Assembly (NCBI RefSeq): GCF_000744455.1
Contig: NZ_JQLY01000001.1
Coordinates: 62,001-126,000, forward strand
Length of the DNA stretch: 64,000 nucleotides
Direction of reading: 5' to 3'
Source of the DNA: Methanobacterium sp. SMA-27
GTDB taxonomy: Archaea > Methanobacteriota > Methanobacteria > Methanobacteriales > Methanobacteriaceae
Below the pieces are notes generated by a model. That model was not told the origin of the DNA. It made no database searches and was given only the letters and a program-made list of their open reading frames with translations. Below are positions 31,282 to 40,903 of the stretch, one piece after another. Position 1 is the stretch's first letter; every line of letters starts with the position of its first letter. Both the position numbers and the translations under genes were made by a program.

Positions 31282-32656
31282 AAAGTTTTCAGTAATAAAC
31301 CCATCTAAAATGTGTCAGCCCATGGGTGCAATACACGCTCTTTTAGGAGTAAATGATGCAATGCCTCTTATACACGGGTCTCAAGGTTGCAGTACATACA
31401 TGAGGTTTCAGCTCACAAGACATTTTAGAGAACCAATAGAAGTTGCATCAACTTCAATGAGTGAGAAAACTGTGATATATGGTGGAGAATTCAATTTAAT
31501 GAAAGCATTAAAAAATATAACAGAAAAACAATCTCCAAATATCATAGCTGTTACATCAAGCTGTCTCACTGAAACAATTGGAGAAGATATGGAAGGGATA
31601 ATAGCAAAATTTAACGAAGCAAATTTTGATAAAGATTTGCCGATAATTATCCCTATATCAACTCCAAGTTATGTTGAATCACACGTTGAAGGATATAACC
31701 GGACTATAAAAGCTCTTGTGAAACATTTAGCTTCTAAATCAGTACCAAATGGTAAAATAAACATCATTACGGGTAATATATCTCCCGCAGATGTAAAGGA
31801 AGTTAAAGAGATACTAAACAACCTAAACATTGAAAGTATCATTTTAACTGATACATCAGAAAATCTAGATGCACCATTATCAGAATCAGCTTTGAATCTG
31901 TATAAAGATGGTACAACCATAGGAGAAATTGAAGATACAGCTAATTCACTGGGTACCTTTGCATTGTCTAAACATGCAGATTCAGCAGGAACATATCTTA
32001 ATAAAAAATTTGGAGTTAAATCTATATCTGGACCAATTCCACTTGGTATTGACAATACAGATTCATTTATAAATTCTGTATGCAAACTGGGAGATCTTGA
32101 AATTCCTGAATCAATAGAAAAAGATCGTGGCAGGTTACTAGATGCTATGGTAGATGCACATTCATACAATTATCACCGAAAAGTTGCAATATTTGGAGAT
32201 CCTGATTTTGTATCCGGGATGGCACGTTTCACATCTGAAATGGGAATGATACCAACTGTACTATGCACAGGAAGTAGAAGCCAAAGATTCATTGAAGACA
32301 TAAATGTAATTGCCGATGAAAAAGGATTTCAGCCGGTTATTTTGGCTGGTGGGGATCTATATGATATGCATCGAGAAATTAAAATAGCTGGTGCTGATGT
32401 GTTAATTGGAAATTCATATGGGGCCCATATTGCTGATGAAGAGGGTATTCCACTCTTTAGAACAGGATTTCCAATATTTGATAGATTAGGGGCGCAGAGA
32501 ATAGCTACTTTGGGATATAACGGCGGTATAGAATTTGTTGATAGATTAACAAACACTTTACTTGATTTTTACTACGATGAATCAGGGTATGAGGTGGTTG
32601 GGGAAGAATCAGGAGAAACAATCAAAAATGAGTTATTTTTGAGGGAGGAGGTTTAA
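31268..32656 (+). CDS. nifN: FeMo-cofactor scaffold protein NifN
   Basis: This 462-residue NifK-like protein is the partner of NifE. It reads [38 protein letters not shown] and [15 protein letters not shown], the family pattern shared with NifK. It keeps [20 protein letters not shown] near the end. It is intact and has a GGGAGGA site before ATG 31268, which overlaps the repaired nifE end. Distinguishing NifN from a second NifK rests on its order after nifE and its lower similarity to NifK in the window. Confidence 0.92.
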   Translation: MHHNKKFSVINPSKMCQPMGAIHALLGVNDAMPLIHGSQGCSTYMRFQLTRHFREPIEVASTSMSEKTVIYGGEFNLMKALKNITEKQSPNIIAVTSSCLTETIGEDMEGIIAKFNEANFDKDLPIIIPISTPSYVESHVEGYNRTIKALVKHLASKSVPNGKINIITGNISPADVKEVKEILNNLNIESIILTDTSENLDAPLSESALNLYKDGTTIGEIEDTANSLGTFALSKHADSAGTYLNKKFGVKSISGPIPLGIDNTDSFINSVCKLGDLEIPESIEKDRGRLLDAMVDAHSYNYHRKVAIFGDPDFVSGMARFTSEMGMIPTVLCTGSRSQRFIEDINVIADEKGFQPVILAGGDLYDMHREIKIAGADVLIGNSYGAHIADEEGIPLFRTGFPIFDRLGAQRIATLGYNGGIEFVDRLTNTLLDFYYDESGYEVVGEESGETIKNELFLREEV

Positions 32657-32976
32657 TTGAAAATAGCAGTAGCATCAACCGAGGGTAAAATAATAGACTT
32701 GCATTTTGGAGATGCAGATCAATTTTTAATTTTTAAAATCAGGAATGGGGAAGGTATATTTCAGGAAATACGGAAGAAAACAAAATTCCTCTTAACAATC
32801 ATCAAGAACGTTGGGTTGCATCAATAGATCTCATAAATGATTGTAAGGCGGTTCTTTGTAACAAAATTGGAAATGAACCTACAGTTGAACTTAGGAAATT
32901 GGGAATTAAACCGATACAGCTTGACTGTGATGTTAATGACGCAGTTAAAGAATGTTCTGAGCATTTATTGAGTTAA
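32657..32976 (+). pseudogene. nifX: NifX/NifB-C-terminal-like cofactor-binding protein, frameshifted
   Basis: Dinitrogenase FeMo-cofactor biosynthesis proteins of this family carry NifB-cluster or cofactor intermediates. From TTG 32657, directly after the nifN stop, the frame gives [20 protein letters not shown] and [11 protein letters not shown]. It then leaves the family, ending at TAG 32825-32827. One base over, the expected sequence runs [46 protein letters not shown] and [11 protein letters not shown] to TAA 32974-32976. The likely lesion is one G missing near the GGGG run at 32747-32750. The repaired length is about 106 residues. A good GGAGG site precedes the start. Confidence 0.85.
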
Positions 32977-33009
32977 TTATGAATTTAGAATAAGATTGGG
33001 GGGATAAAT

Positions 33010-33222
33010 TTGATTACGGTAAATATAATTTTGGATCATGATAAATGTCAGGGTTCAGATTGTGGGGTATGTGCATATGTATGTCCAACTAATGTTTTTT
33101 CAATTAAAGAAAATAAAATATGCGTAAATTCTCCTCAGTACTGTAAGTTATGTTACGAATGTCTAGAATTGTGTCCAAGTACGGCTTTAGAACTTAATAA
33201 GAAGGAAGGAAATTTCTTATAA
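33010..33222 (+). CDS. Ferredoxin, 2[4Fe-4S] type, in the nif cluster
   Basis: This 70-residue ferredoxin probably supplies electrons to NifH or to cofactor assembly, judging by its position 33 bases after nifX. The second cluster motif is regular (CKLCYECLELCP). The first, CQGSDCGVCAYVCP, has four residues between the first two cysteines instead of two, so that cluster's environment may differ. The start is TTG (LITVNIILD), with a GGGGGG site just before it. No membrane or signal sequence is present. Confidence 0.88.
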   Translation: MITVNIILDHDKCQGSDCGVCAYVCPTNVFSIKENKICVNSPQYCKLCYECLELCPSTALELNKKEGNFL

Positions 33223-33455
33223 TATTTTTATTTTTTTTCATTAACTAAAATAAGGGATTTCATTTACAACTAAATAATTTTTTTATTTTCTTAAAAAAAG
33301 CATTTGATATTTATTCTTCAAATTTGAGCAAAAGTTAAAATGTTTATTCAGCCAAATATTGGATAGGAAAATAGATCTATTTAATTAAAATGTGAGGCTA
33401 ATATCCAATTATCAGTCTTACTAATTAAAATGTAACAATACTAAGGGAAACAAAC

Positions 33456-33665
33456 ATGATAACTGTTAACGAGAAATTATGCAAGGGATGCAATATTTGC
33501 AAGGAATTTTGCCCCCATAATGTTTACGAAGAATCAAAAACCCTTAATAATAAGGGAATTAATGTGCCTTGTCCTAAAAATAAAGAAAATTGTACAAAGT
33601 GTGGATTATGCACCCTTATGTGTCCGGATCAAGCAATAAAAGTGGATGATGAGAATGAAGACTGA
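33456..33665 (+). CDS. korD: 2-oxoglutarate:ferredoxin oxidoreductase delta (ferredoxin) subunit
   Basis: KorD is the ferredoxin-like subunit of the four-part 2-oxoglutarate synthase complex and passes electrons between ferredoxin and the thiamine-diphosphate centre. The 69-residue protein has two [4Fe-4S] motifs, CKGCNICKEFCP (about residues 9-20) and CTKCGLCTLMCP (about 46-57). Its stop overlaps the korA start, giving tight coupling. A separate promoter is expected in the 230-base AT-rich gap after the nif ferredoxin. Confidence 0.92.
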   Translation: MITVNEKLCKGCNICKEFCPHNVYEESKTLNNKGINVPCPKNKENCTKCGLCTLMCPDQAIKVDDENED

Positions 33666-34779
33666 AAAATACTTTATACAAGGTAATGAAGCCTGTGCAA
33701 GGGGAGCCATAAAGGCAGGATGCAGGTTTTTTGCGGGTTATCCCATAACTCCTTCGACTGAAATAGCCGAGGATATGGCAGTTTTCCTACCAAGGGAAGG
33801 TGGAACATTTATTCAAATGGAAGATGAGATATCGGCTCTTGGGGCAGTAATTGGTGGTGTTTGGGGCGGTATGAAAGGAATGACTGCTACATCAGGACCT
33901 GGATTTTCTCTTATGCAAGAGCATATAGGGTATGCTGTTATGACTGAAACTCCACTGGTTATTGTGAATATGCAAAGGGGCTCACCATCAACTGGACAGC
34001 CCACAATGGCCTCTCAGAGTGATATGATGCAGGCTAGATGGGGATCCCATGGAGATTATGAGATAATTGCCCTATCTCCTGCGTCCGTACAAGAATGCTT
34101 TGATTTTACTGTCATGGCTTTTAACCTTGCAGAAAAATATAGGGTTCCTGTAATGGTAATGGCTGATGAGATTGTTGGCCATATGCGTGAAAAGATAAAC
34201 ATACCTGAAAAAACTGAGATAATTGCTAGATCCATGCCTGATGAGGATCCTCTAACCTTTTTACCTTACAAATCGGAGCCAGATGGAACATCTGATATGC
34301 CTGCGTTTGGTGATGGATATAAACTCCTTATTACAGGTCTGACACATGATGAACGAGGTTATCCGGATGCATCAAGTCCTAAATCTCATTCAAAACTTGT
34401 AAACAGGCTTTGTAATAAGATACTTGCAAAAACCGATGAAATTGCAATGGTAAAAACCATGTTTACTGAAGATGCCGATGTTCTTATTGTGTCTTATGGT
34501 GCACCTTCAAGATCTGTTAGCACAGCTGTTAAAAAAGCAAGGGAAGATGGTGTAAAGGCAGGTTTTATAAAACTTGAAACTGTATGGCCATTTCCTGAGA
34601 GTATGCTATTGAGTGCTGCTAAAAATGCCACTAGAGTTATTGTAGTTGAAATGAATCTTGGCCAGATTTTTTATGAGGTTCAAAGAGTATTAAGAGACCA
34701 TAAAGTTGAAAATCTCCCAAAGATAGGTGGAGAAATGCATAAGCCCGATGAAATACTTGAAAAAATCGAGAAAGGCTAA
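33655..34779 (+). CDS. korA: 2-oxoglutarate:ferredoxin oxidoreductase alpha subunit
   Basis: KorA carries the pyrimidine-side and CoA-related domains of 2-oxoglutarate synthase, which makes 2-oxoglutarate from succinyl-CoA and CO2 in methanogens. The protein of about 374 residues begins MKTEKYFIQGNEACARGAIK and contains FFAGYPITPSTEIAE, MEDEISALGAVIGG and TATSGPGFSLMQE, the standard family motifs. I start at ATG 33655; in-frame ATGs at 33646 and 33652 also lie inside korD. Gene order D-A-B-C matches other Methanobacteriales. Confidence 0.95.
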   Translation: MKTEKYFIQGNEACARGAIKAGCRFFAGYPITPSTEIAEDMAVFLPREGGTFIQMEDEISALGAVIGGVWGGMKGMTATSGPGFSLMQEHIGYAVMTETPLVIVNMQRGSPSTGQPTMASQSDMMQARWGSHGDYEIIALSPASVQECFDFTVMAFNLAEKYRVPVMVMADEIVGHMREKINIPEKTEIIARSMPDEDPLTFLPYKSEPDGTSDMPAFGDGYKLLITGLTHDERGYPDASSPKSHSKLVNRLCNKILAKTDEIAMVKTMFTEDADVLIVSYGAPSRSVSTAVKKAREDGVKAGFIKLETVWPFPESMLLSAAKNATRVIVVEMNLGQIFYEVQRVLRDHKVENLPKIGGEMHKPDEILEKIEKG

Positions 34780-34864
34780 TAATTAGATGGAATCATAATT
34801 TAACTTAAAATTTATGACTTTATACAAAGTTTATTGATGGTCTTAATTTATGGAGATGAGAAAT

Positions 34865-35731
34865 ATGGATAAAACGAATCAAAATCGTTTTATGAAATAC
34901 TTGAGAACTGACAGACTTCCTAACATCTTCTGTGCAGGATGTGGGAATGGAATTATCATGAACACATTTTTCAATGCCATAGAGCTAGCTGAAATTGATT
35001 TTGATAATCTTGCTCTTGTGTCTGGAATTGGATGTTCATCTAGAGTTCCTGGGTATATCAAATGTGATTCAATGCACACAACACATGGACGACCAATAGC
35101 ATTTGCAACTGGTCTAAAACTTGCGAATCCCGAACTTGATGTTGTTGTGTTTACTGGGGATGGAGATGCAGCAGCTATAGGTGGAAATCATTTGATACAT
35201 GGTTCCAGAAGGAATATAGACATCACTGTTATTTGTATAAATAATAGTATATATGGTATGACAGGTGGTCAAATAAGTCCAACCTCTCCAACTGGAAGTT
35301 ATGGAAGCACAGCACCATTTGGTGCTATAGAAAAACCATTCAATTTAGCAGAACTTACCAAAGCTGCAGGTGCTACCTATGTTGCACGATGGACAACAGC
35401 CCATCCAGTGCAGCTTTCAAATGCAATTAAAAAAGGATTCAACAATAAAGGATTTTCTTTTATTGAGGCAGTTTCACAATGCCCTACATACTTTGGGCGT
35501 AAAAATAAGATGAAAACTGCGGTATCAATGATGCAGTGGATGAAGGATCAATCTATACTAAAAAGACAGGCAGACAAACTTGAAATAGCGGAATTAGAGG
35601 GTAAACTTATCATTGGAGAATTCCAAAATAAAGATGAGCCAGAATACACTGAAAAGATTTGTAAACTTCTTGAAGCTAAATGTAAAACAGGAAAGCCTTC
35701 TTCAGTTAGATCAGCATACCAGGGGGAGTGA
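34865..35731 (+). CDS. korB: 2-oxoglutarate:ferredoxin oxidoreductase beta subunit
   Basis: KorB binds thiamine diphosphate: the motif GDGDAAAIGGNHLIHGSRRN, with a downstream NNSIYGMTGGQ, is the usual cofactor site. PNIFCAGCGNGI near the start and GIGCSSRVPGYI are also typical. The start at ATG 34865 (MDKTNQNRF) follows a GGAGATGAG site; an in-frame ATG at 34850 lacks one. The protein has about 288 residues. The stop is one base before korC. Confidence 0.95.
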   Translation: MDKTNQNRFMKYLRTDRLPNIFCAGCGNGIIMNTFFNAIELAEIDFDNLALVSGIGCSSRVPGYIKCDSMHTTHGRPIAFATGLKLANPELDVVVFTGDGDAAAIGGNHLIHGSRRNIDITVICINNSIYGMTGGQISPTSPTGSYGSTAPFGAIEKPFNLAELTKAAGATYVARWTTAHPVQLSNAIKKGFNNKGFSFIEAVSQCPTYFGRKNKMKTAVSMMQWMKDQSILKRQADKLEIAELEGKLIIGEFQNKDEPEYTEKICKLLEAKCKTGKPSSVRSAYQGE

Positions 35732-35732
35732 A

Positions 35733-36281
35733 ATGCGTAAAGATATTAGAATAGCAGGTTTCGGTGGTCAGGGAATCATACTAGCAGGAATCGTTATTGG
35801 AAAAGCAGCAGCACTACACGATGATATACATGCGGTTCAAACACAGTCTTATGGTCCAGAAGCCAGAGGTGGTGCTTCAAGAACAGAAGTTGTTGTTAGT
35901 GATGAGGAAGTGGATTATCCTAAGGTACAAAATCCGGATATATTTGTTGCCATGTCTCAAACAGCATTAACTGCATATCTTGATGATCTTAAAGATGGTG
36001 GTACTTTAATTGTAGATCCTGACATGATATCCGAGGAAGAAATATTGCCATTTGTAGAGAAACACAAAATAAAGCTTTATAAAGCTCCAGCAACTAAAAC
36101 TGCATCAGAAGAAATAGGAATAAAAATAGTTGCTAATATTGTTATGATTGGGGCTATAACAAAAATAACAAAGGTAGTATCTGAAGAGGCTGCAAGGGCA
36201 TCTATAGCTGAAAGTGTTCCACCAGGAACAGAGAAAAAAAACCTGGCAGCATTTGAAGCAGGTTTAAAGCTAGCTGATTAG
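35733..36281 (+). CDS. korC: 2-oxoglutarate:ferredoxin oxidoreductase gamma subunit
   Basis: KorC is the gamma domain of 2-oxoglutarate synthase. The 182-residue protein begins MRKDIRIAGFGGQGIILAG and has the family motif QTQSYGPEARGGASRTEVVV near residue 40. ATG 35733 follows an AGGGGGAG site immediately after the korB stop; a longer frame inside korB has no support. It is followed by sucC after ten bases. Confidence 0.95.
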   Translation: MRKDIRIAGFGGQGIILAGIVIGKAAALHDDIHAVQTQSYGPEARGGASRTEVVVSDEEVDYPKVQNPDIFVAMSQTALTAYLDDLKDGGTLIVDPDMISEEEILPFVEKHKIKLYKAPATKTASEEIGIKIVANIVMIGAITKITKVVSEEAARASIAESVPPGTEKKNLAAFEAGLKLAD

Positions 36282-36291
36282 GAGGTTAAAT

Positions 36292-37398
36292 GTGAAGATT
36301 CATGAATATATAGCGAAGGACGTATTCAAGGGGGAAGGAATACCAGTACCTAATAACAAGATGGTAACAAATCCTGAAGATGCCAGAAAAGCCGCTATTG
36401 AGATTAATAAACCTGTTGCAATCAAATCACAGGTTCTTGTGGGTGGTAGGGGAAAGGCAGGAGGAATAAAGTTTGCTGAAATACCTGATGATGTGTACGA
36501 TAAAACCAAAGAAATTCTTGGTTCAATAATCAAGGATGAATTAGTAGAAATGGTGCTGATCGAGGAGAAAATTGAAATTCTATCTGAGTATTATTTAAGC
36601 GTTGTCCTAGATAGATCAGCAAAAAAACCACTTATAATGGCAAGCATGTCTGGTGGTGTTGATATTGAGGAAGTTGCAAGTGAAACACCTGAGAAAATAG
36701 TTAAATATTACGTGAATCCTCTGAATGAATTTTTACCTTATCAAGGAAGGGAAATTGCTATTAAAATGGGTGTTCCAAACCCTCTTATTTCAAAGATAGG
36801 TATGGTTATTTGGAAGCTCCTCAATGTTTTTCAGAAATATGATGCAACCATAGCCGAAATAAATCCTCTTGTTGTGACTGCAAATGGCGTAATTGCAGCA
36901 GATGCAAAACTTGATATCGATGATGATGCTCTTTACAGGCAAAAAGAACTGTTTGAACTTGAAAATATAACAAAGGACGAATTTGCATATGTAAAGCTCG
37001 ATGGGAACATTGCGGTAATTGGGAACGGTGCTGGACTGACCTTGAGTGGAATGGATATGCTGAAACTTTATGGAGGAGAACCAGCCACATTTCTGGATAT
37101 AGGTGGCGGATCTTCGAGAGAAAATATAGCAAAAGCATTGAACATTGTAATATCTGATCCTGATGTTAAAACAGTATTTTTAAATGTACTTGGAGGAATA
37201 ACAAGGGCAGATGATGTTGCAAGAGGGGTATTGGATGTTTTAAACACTTCTAAGCGTAAAGTTCCTCTGGTCATACGGTTGACTGGCACCAATGAGGAAG
37301 AAGGTCAGAAAATACTCAAAGAAGCTGGTGTTTCGTATGAAACATCCATGGAAGCTGCTGCAAAAAAAGCTGTCGAGCTTTGCAAAGATATTAAATAA
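36292..37398 (+). CDS. sucC: Succinyl-CoA synthetase (ADP-forming) beta subunit
   Basis: SucC with SucD interconverts succinate and succinyl-CoA with ATP, supplying the substrate of 2-oxoglutarate synthase. The 368-residue protein has an N-terminal ATP-grasp domain (VAIKSQVLVGGRGKAGGIKFA, about residues 42-62) and the C-terminal ligase domain with GNGAGLTLSGMD and LDIGGGSSRENI. The start is GTG behind AGGAGG. It is transcribed with korDABC, so this block covers two consecutive steps of the incomplete reductive citrate path. The alpha subunit gene sucD is not in the window. Confidence 0.95.
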   Translation: MKIHEYIAKDVFKGEGIPVPNNKMVTNPEDARKAAIEINKPVAIKSQVLVGGRGKAGGIKFAEIPDDVYDKTKEILGSIIKDELVEMVLIEEKIEILSEYYLSVVLDRSAKKPLIMASMSGGVDIEEVASETPEKIVKYYVNPLNEFLPYQGREIAIKMGVPNPLISKIGMVIWKLLNVFQKYDATIAEINPLVVTANGVIAADAKLDIDDDALYRQKELFELENITKDEFAYVKLDGNIAVIGNGAGLTLSGMDMLKLYGGEPATFLDIGGGSSRENIAKALNIVISDPDVKTVFLNVLGGITRADDVARGVLDVLNTSKRKVPLVIRLTGTNEEEGQKILKEAGVSYETSMEAAAKKAVELCKDIK

Positions 37399-37428
37399 CT
37401 TTTTTTTATATTTCTATTTTTTATTCAA
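37399..37428 (+). terminator. Poly-T terminator after sucC
   Basis: An eight-T run at about 37400-37407 and a second T-rich run up to about 37422 follow the sucC stop at once. Archaeal transcription commonly ends at such oligo-T tracts without a hairpin. The remaining gap to the convergent membrane-protein gene is AT-rich and holds nothing recognisable. Confidence 0.5.
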
Positions 37429-37684
37429 AAAAAAACAATAAAATTAAAATAAATCTAGTGTATCATTAATTAATTTTCCCCTAATTAAATTAAGATTAAT
37501 TTCATTTTGTGTATAATTATACAATGAATTTTAAATATTCGCTTAGTTTTGTGATCATAATGTTTTTAGAAATGTTTTGGTGTTGGTAAGATAGCACTTT
37601 TTATACCATATTTTTATTAATTTTTTTATGATAATTCACTTTAAAATTATTGAAATTTAAGAAAAAAAGAATATTATTCAAAAG

Positions 37685-38767
37685 TCAGATATTTCTTTTA
37701 ATACTTAGTATATGGGCCATCACAAGCGCTGAAAGGAATATATAAACTAGCATAGCGATTCCATTAAATGTTCTATTGAACAAGAAAAGTGCAATTATAC
37801 TTTGTGATAAGAACGCAGTTAAAGCACCTATCAAAAGTGCTTCTCGACCTAAATACATTCTACTTCCATTTTTACGTTTACTTCGGTAATTTCTTAGTAT
37901 GTAAAATCCAGTCAATGTAACAATCATGATCCATACCATAAATGCTAAAAGAATACCATATCCGAAATCAAATGCAACTCCGAAAATTCCTGGAAGCATG
38001 TAATCGATTGCATCTTTTTTTACCACTAAAACACCGGCAAATAATGGAAATGGAAGCGTGAAAAAGTTTATCAGGTTCATCGGCATGGAAATATAACCAT
38101 CAGAACCTCCAAGACACTGGGCTCCCCAGAAACATGAGCCCTGAACATGTCCCCAAAATGTTGTATTTTTTATGACCATGGTCAAACTGGGCATAGCAAA
38201 TTCTTCAATCCGGGATATCCTCAAGAGAGGACTTAGTATTGGAGCATTGAGTATTTTAGAAAGAATTTCCAAAATTCCAAAACCAGCTAAACCTGCACCC
38301 ATAACTAATAAAATTCTTTTTAAAGTTATAGTAGATGTCCTTCTGAAACTTTTAGACATTATTAACGTGCCAACAAACCATCCAAGTAACCATAACACTA
38401 AAAAGGATCGATGCATTATCCCTCCAGCAACTGCTATTACAAAGAAGAGTATAATTGAAAGAGTCTTTATGGATGATGATTTAATATCTACCTCGGTTAA
38501 TAAACTGGCTGAAGCAGAAAGTGTTACCCAAGAAAAAACTGCCAATGGACCAAATGGATGTGTAAACTCATGATGCGATACAAATGGAAGGAAAAGAAAA
38601 GCAGTGTCAATACTGAAGATTCCCGCAAGTACAACAGTTAACACTAATGCAAGAAACAAAACTAAACTAAGTGGAATTGCTATAACATTAAAGATAAGCA
38701 GCATACCAACATGCACCATTATTACAACTTCTAAAATGAACTGAAGATGATTTTCTGCTATCAACAT
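37685..38767 (-). CDS. Multi-pass membrane protein with HHEFTH motif (possible metal-dependent hydrolase relative)
   Basis: This 360-residue protein has about nine or ten hydrophobic segments and long stretches of Leu/Val/Ile. After the second segment it has LPFVSHHEFTHPFGPLAVFSW (region around residues 60-80), whose His-His-x-x-x-His arrangement recalls the HRGxTH motif of the YdjM/DUF457 membrane metal-dependent hydrolases. That relation is tentative. No family is assigned with confidence. It lies 105 bases downstream of a DUF1002-like exported protein on the same strand. Confidence 0.55.
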   Translation of the reverse strand: MLIAENHLQFILEVVIMVHVGMLLIFNVIAIPLSLVLFLALVLTVVLAGIFSIDTAFLFLPFVSHHEFTHPFGPLAVFSWVTLSASASLLTEVDIKSSSIKTLSIILFFVIAVAGGIMHRSFLVLWLLGWFVGTLIMSKSFRRTSTITLKRILLVMGAGLAGFGILEILSKILNAPILSPLLRISRIEEFAMPSLTMVIKNTTFWGHVQGSCFWGAQCLGGSDGYISMPMNLINFFTLPFPLFAGVLVVKKDAIDYMLPGIFGVAFDFGYGILLAFMVWIMIVTLTGFYILRNYRSKRKNGSRMYLGREALLIGALTAFLSQSIIALFLFNRTFNGIAMLVYIFLSALVMAHILSIKRNI

Positions 38768-38874
38768 CTTATCACTATGATCTCTATATATTTATACTGA
38801 ATTTAGAGTAATTTCATTTATTCTCTGGCATTACTTGATTAAAATATTCGTTTATCGAGGATATGAATTCAAAT

Positions 38875-39741
38875 TCACTGTCCAGATACAAGACTACTCA
38901 AATAATTGAAGATACTTTGAAGGTAGTTCATTATCTGCTCAATAATTCCACCAGATTGAGTTGCCTGAGATGTAACACTCTGAAGTTTATTTTTGAAATC
39001 AGTCAAACTTGACTGGGCCTGCTGAGAATTTGCAAGTGAATTTGCAATCTGCTGTGCCTGTGGGTCTGATAAATTGATATTCATGCTGTTAGCTATATTA
39101 ATTACTATTACCTTAATCTGAGCAGGATCCTGAAGATTCTGATTTTGAACCTGGTCCATTGCCTTAGAGAATAGTTCTGCTATTTTATCTGGACTTTGGC
39201 CTGTTTGGTTTACAATTTGTGTCTCAGTGTAAAGTTCCTCTGTGGCTGCTTTTTTGGCTTGATCTGGTATTGGGGCTCCTACAGCTACTTCATATGATTC
39301 AAGTACACCTGCAAGGGCAGCTTCTCCAGATGCTGAAATAGGGGACGATACAACTACATATCCGTTATTTATTCCCGTTGATTTTAATGCATTGGCATAC
39401 ATTTTAGGTGTAACAACTGTTATTTTGCTACTGTCAACAACCACGTTAATACCTTGACTGTAGCTTAGATCAACCATTGCACAGGAAAAGATTTGGCTTG
39501 ATGGGTAGGTTCTTCCGGTTATGTTCATTGATATTGCATTAACTTCAGAGGCCGTAACAACCTTGGAAGTAGCATCACTAACATTTTTGCTTGTCTTAGA
39601 CTGGAAATAAGAGTTCATAGAATTTTTCCAATCCGCATTAGTATAAGTTGTTTCTCCATAGGTTATTGCAAAACCTGAAACACCATAAATCGGACTTATT
39701 ATCATTATTAAGAGAATCAATCCAAGTGCCAACTTCTTCAT
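38875..39741 (-). CDS. DUF1002-like exported protein
   Basis: This secreted protein of about 288 residues has a signal peptide (MKKLALGLILLIMIISP, about residues 1-22) and then the DUF1002 pattern: YGETTYTNADWKNSMNSYF, GRTYPSSQIFSCAMVDLSY, VTPKMYANALKSTGINNG and GEAALAGVLESYEVA. A Gln/Ser-rich helical C-terminal region ends the protein. DUF1002 proteins occur in Firmicutes and methanogens and have no known function. ATG 39741 is preferred because GGTGAT lies four bases before it; 39756 is the longer option. Confidence 0.8.
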   Translation of the reverse strand: MKKLALGLILLIMIISPIYGVSGFAITYGETTYTNADWKNSMNSYFQSKTSKNVSDATSKVVTASEVNAISMNITGRTYPSSQIFSCAMVDLSYSQGINVVVDSSKITVVTPKMYANALKSTGINNGYVVVSSPISASGEAALAGVLESYEVAVGAPIPDQAKKAATEELYTETQIVNQTGQSPDKIAELFSKAMDQVQNQNLQDPAQIKVIVINIANSMNINLSDPQAQQIANSLANSQQAQSSLTDFKNKLQSVTSQATQSGGIIEQIMNYLQSIFNYLSSLVSGQ

Positions 39742-39988
39742 AACTATCACCATCATATCTTTCCATTGATTATGTTGAATTTACTATTAAATCTTCTTCA
39801 TACTATGATCCATATCCTAATTAAAGTTATTGTTTTAAACCTTTTAAAAGCCTCTGAATTTCCTTCAAACTATATAAGTTTAATTAATTGAACTTTAAAA
39901 AGAATGTAACTTAAACATTTCTTTGTTTATAATTTTTCACAGATAAATTGTTATGTTCTTATTTATTTCTTCGTAATAGAACACATAT

Positions 39989-40903
39989 TCAGGCTAGTAG
40001 GACTACTCTGCTCTCAGATGCACTGTTCACAATTTTACGGTCGCATAACTTTGCAATAGATTCTGCGAAGATTTGAACATCATTTAATGAGGGCATATTT
40101 TCCAGCACCAGTCTATCCCTAGAACTTCCTACGTACATATAAGCTTTGATCTCAATAAAATCAGGGTTGCTCCTTTTGATAATATTGGCGTATTCTTTAG
40201 GGTTTTTCATATTATAATCTTTAACACATGTTGTCCTCAGCACTTTTCTGCAGTCAAAGCTTGATAAAAGGTCCAATGATTTGTTCAAACGTTCCCATCC
40301 TCCTGAAATTTGAGGCTGGCACACTTCATTGTACACTTCTTTGTTAGGGGCATCTAATGATATATAGAGCTGAGTGGGTTCCTTTTCAAGGTTTTCAAGT
40401 TTAGAGGGAGTCATTCCATTGGTTACAAGAAATGTTGTAAAATCCCTGCGAATAAATTCAGATATTAAATCATTTATACGGGGATAAAGCATCGGTTCCC
40501 CTGCAAGAGATATTGCAGCATTTTTTGGTTCCTGAGATTCTTTAAGTTTTTTCTTATTTGCTAGTGAGTTACCAAAGAAACCACATAATAAATTTCTCTG
40601 GGCATCTATACAATCATCGATAATAACCTTAGGTTCATCAAAATCTTCATCCCACTCTGTTTTGGTAATGGAAATATCTCTCCAGCAAAATGAGCATTTT
40701 TGATGACAAAATGGAATGCTAGGGGACATTTGAAGGCACCTATGACTTTCAATCCCATAGAATTTTTCTTTGTAACATACTCCTTCATCTAGAAGACTTT
40801 TTTTGGTCCAGTGACATACCTTGGCTGCTGCATGTTTCAAATCTCCTGCGAATCTGTACCCTTTTTTTTCAAGGGCTTTTATTTGAATTTCTGTGAGTGT
40901 CAT
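39989..40903 (-). CDS. taw1: 4-demethylwyosine synthase, radical SAM (Taw1/TYW1)
   Basis: Taw1 condenses N1-methylguanosine-37 of tRNA(Phe) with pyruvate to form 4-demethylwyosine, using two iron-sulfur clusters. The 304-residue protein has the radical SAM motif CHQKCSFCW (about residues 63-71), N-terminal cysteines (CHWTKK and GVCYKEKFYGIESHRCLQMSP) for the second cluster, AAISLAGEPMLYP for SAM contact and LYISLDAPNKE. No flavodoxin domain is fused, as expected for archaea. It is a single gene with no functional neighbour. Confidence 0.94.
   Translation of the reverse strand: MTLTEIQIKALEKKGYRFAGDLKHAAAKVCHWTKKSLLDEGVCYKEKFYGIESHRCLQMSPSIPFCHQKCSFCWRDISITKTEWDEDFDEPKVIIDDCIDAQRNLLCGFFGNSLANKKKLKESQEPKNAAISLAGEPMLYPRINDLISEFIRRDFTTFLVTNGMTPSKLENLEKEPTQLYISLDAPNKEVYNEVCQPQISGGWERLNKSLDLLSSFDCRKVLRTTCVKDYNMKNPKEYANIIKRSNPDFIEIKAYMYVGSSRDRLVLENMPSLNDVQIFAESIAKLCDRKIVNSASESRVVLLA

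Noticed and set aside
31268..32656. Second nitrogenase structural gene (alternative VnfK/AnfK)
   Set aside because: Order after nifE and lower similarity to nifK fit NifN; no vnfG/anfG-type delta subunit gene is present.
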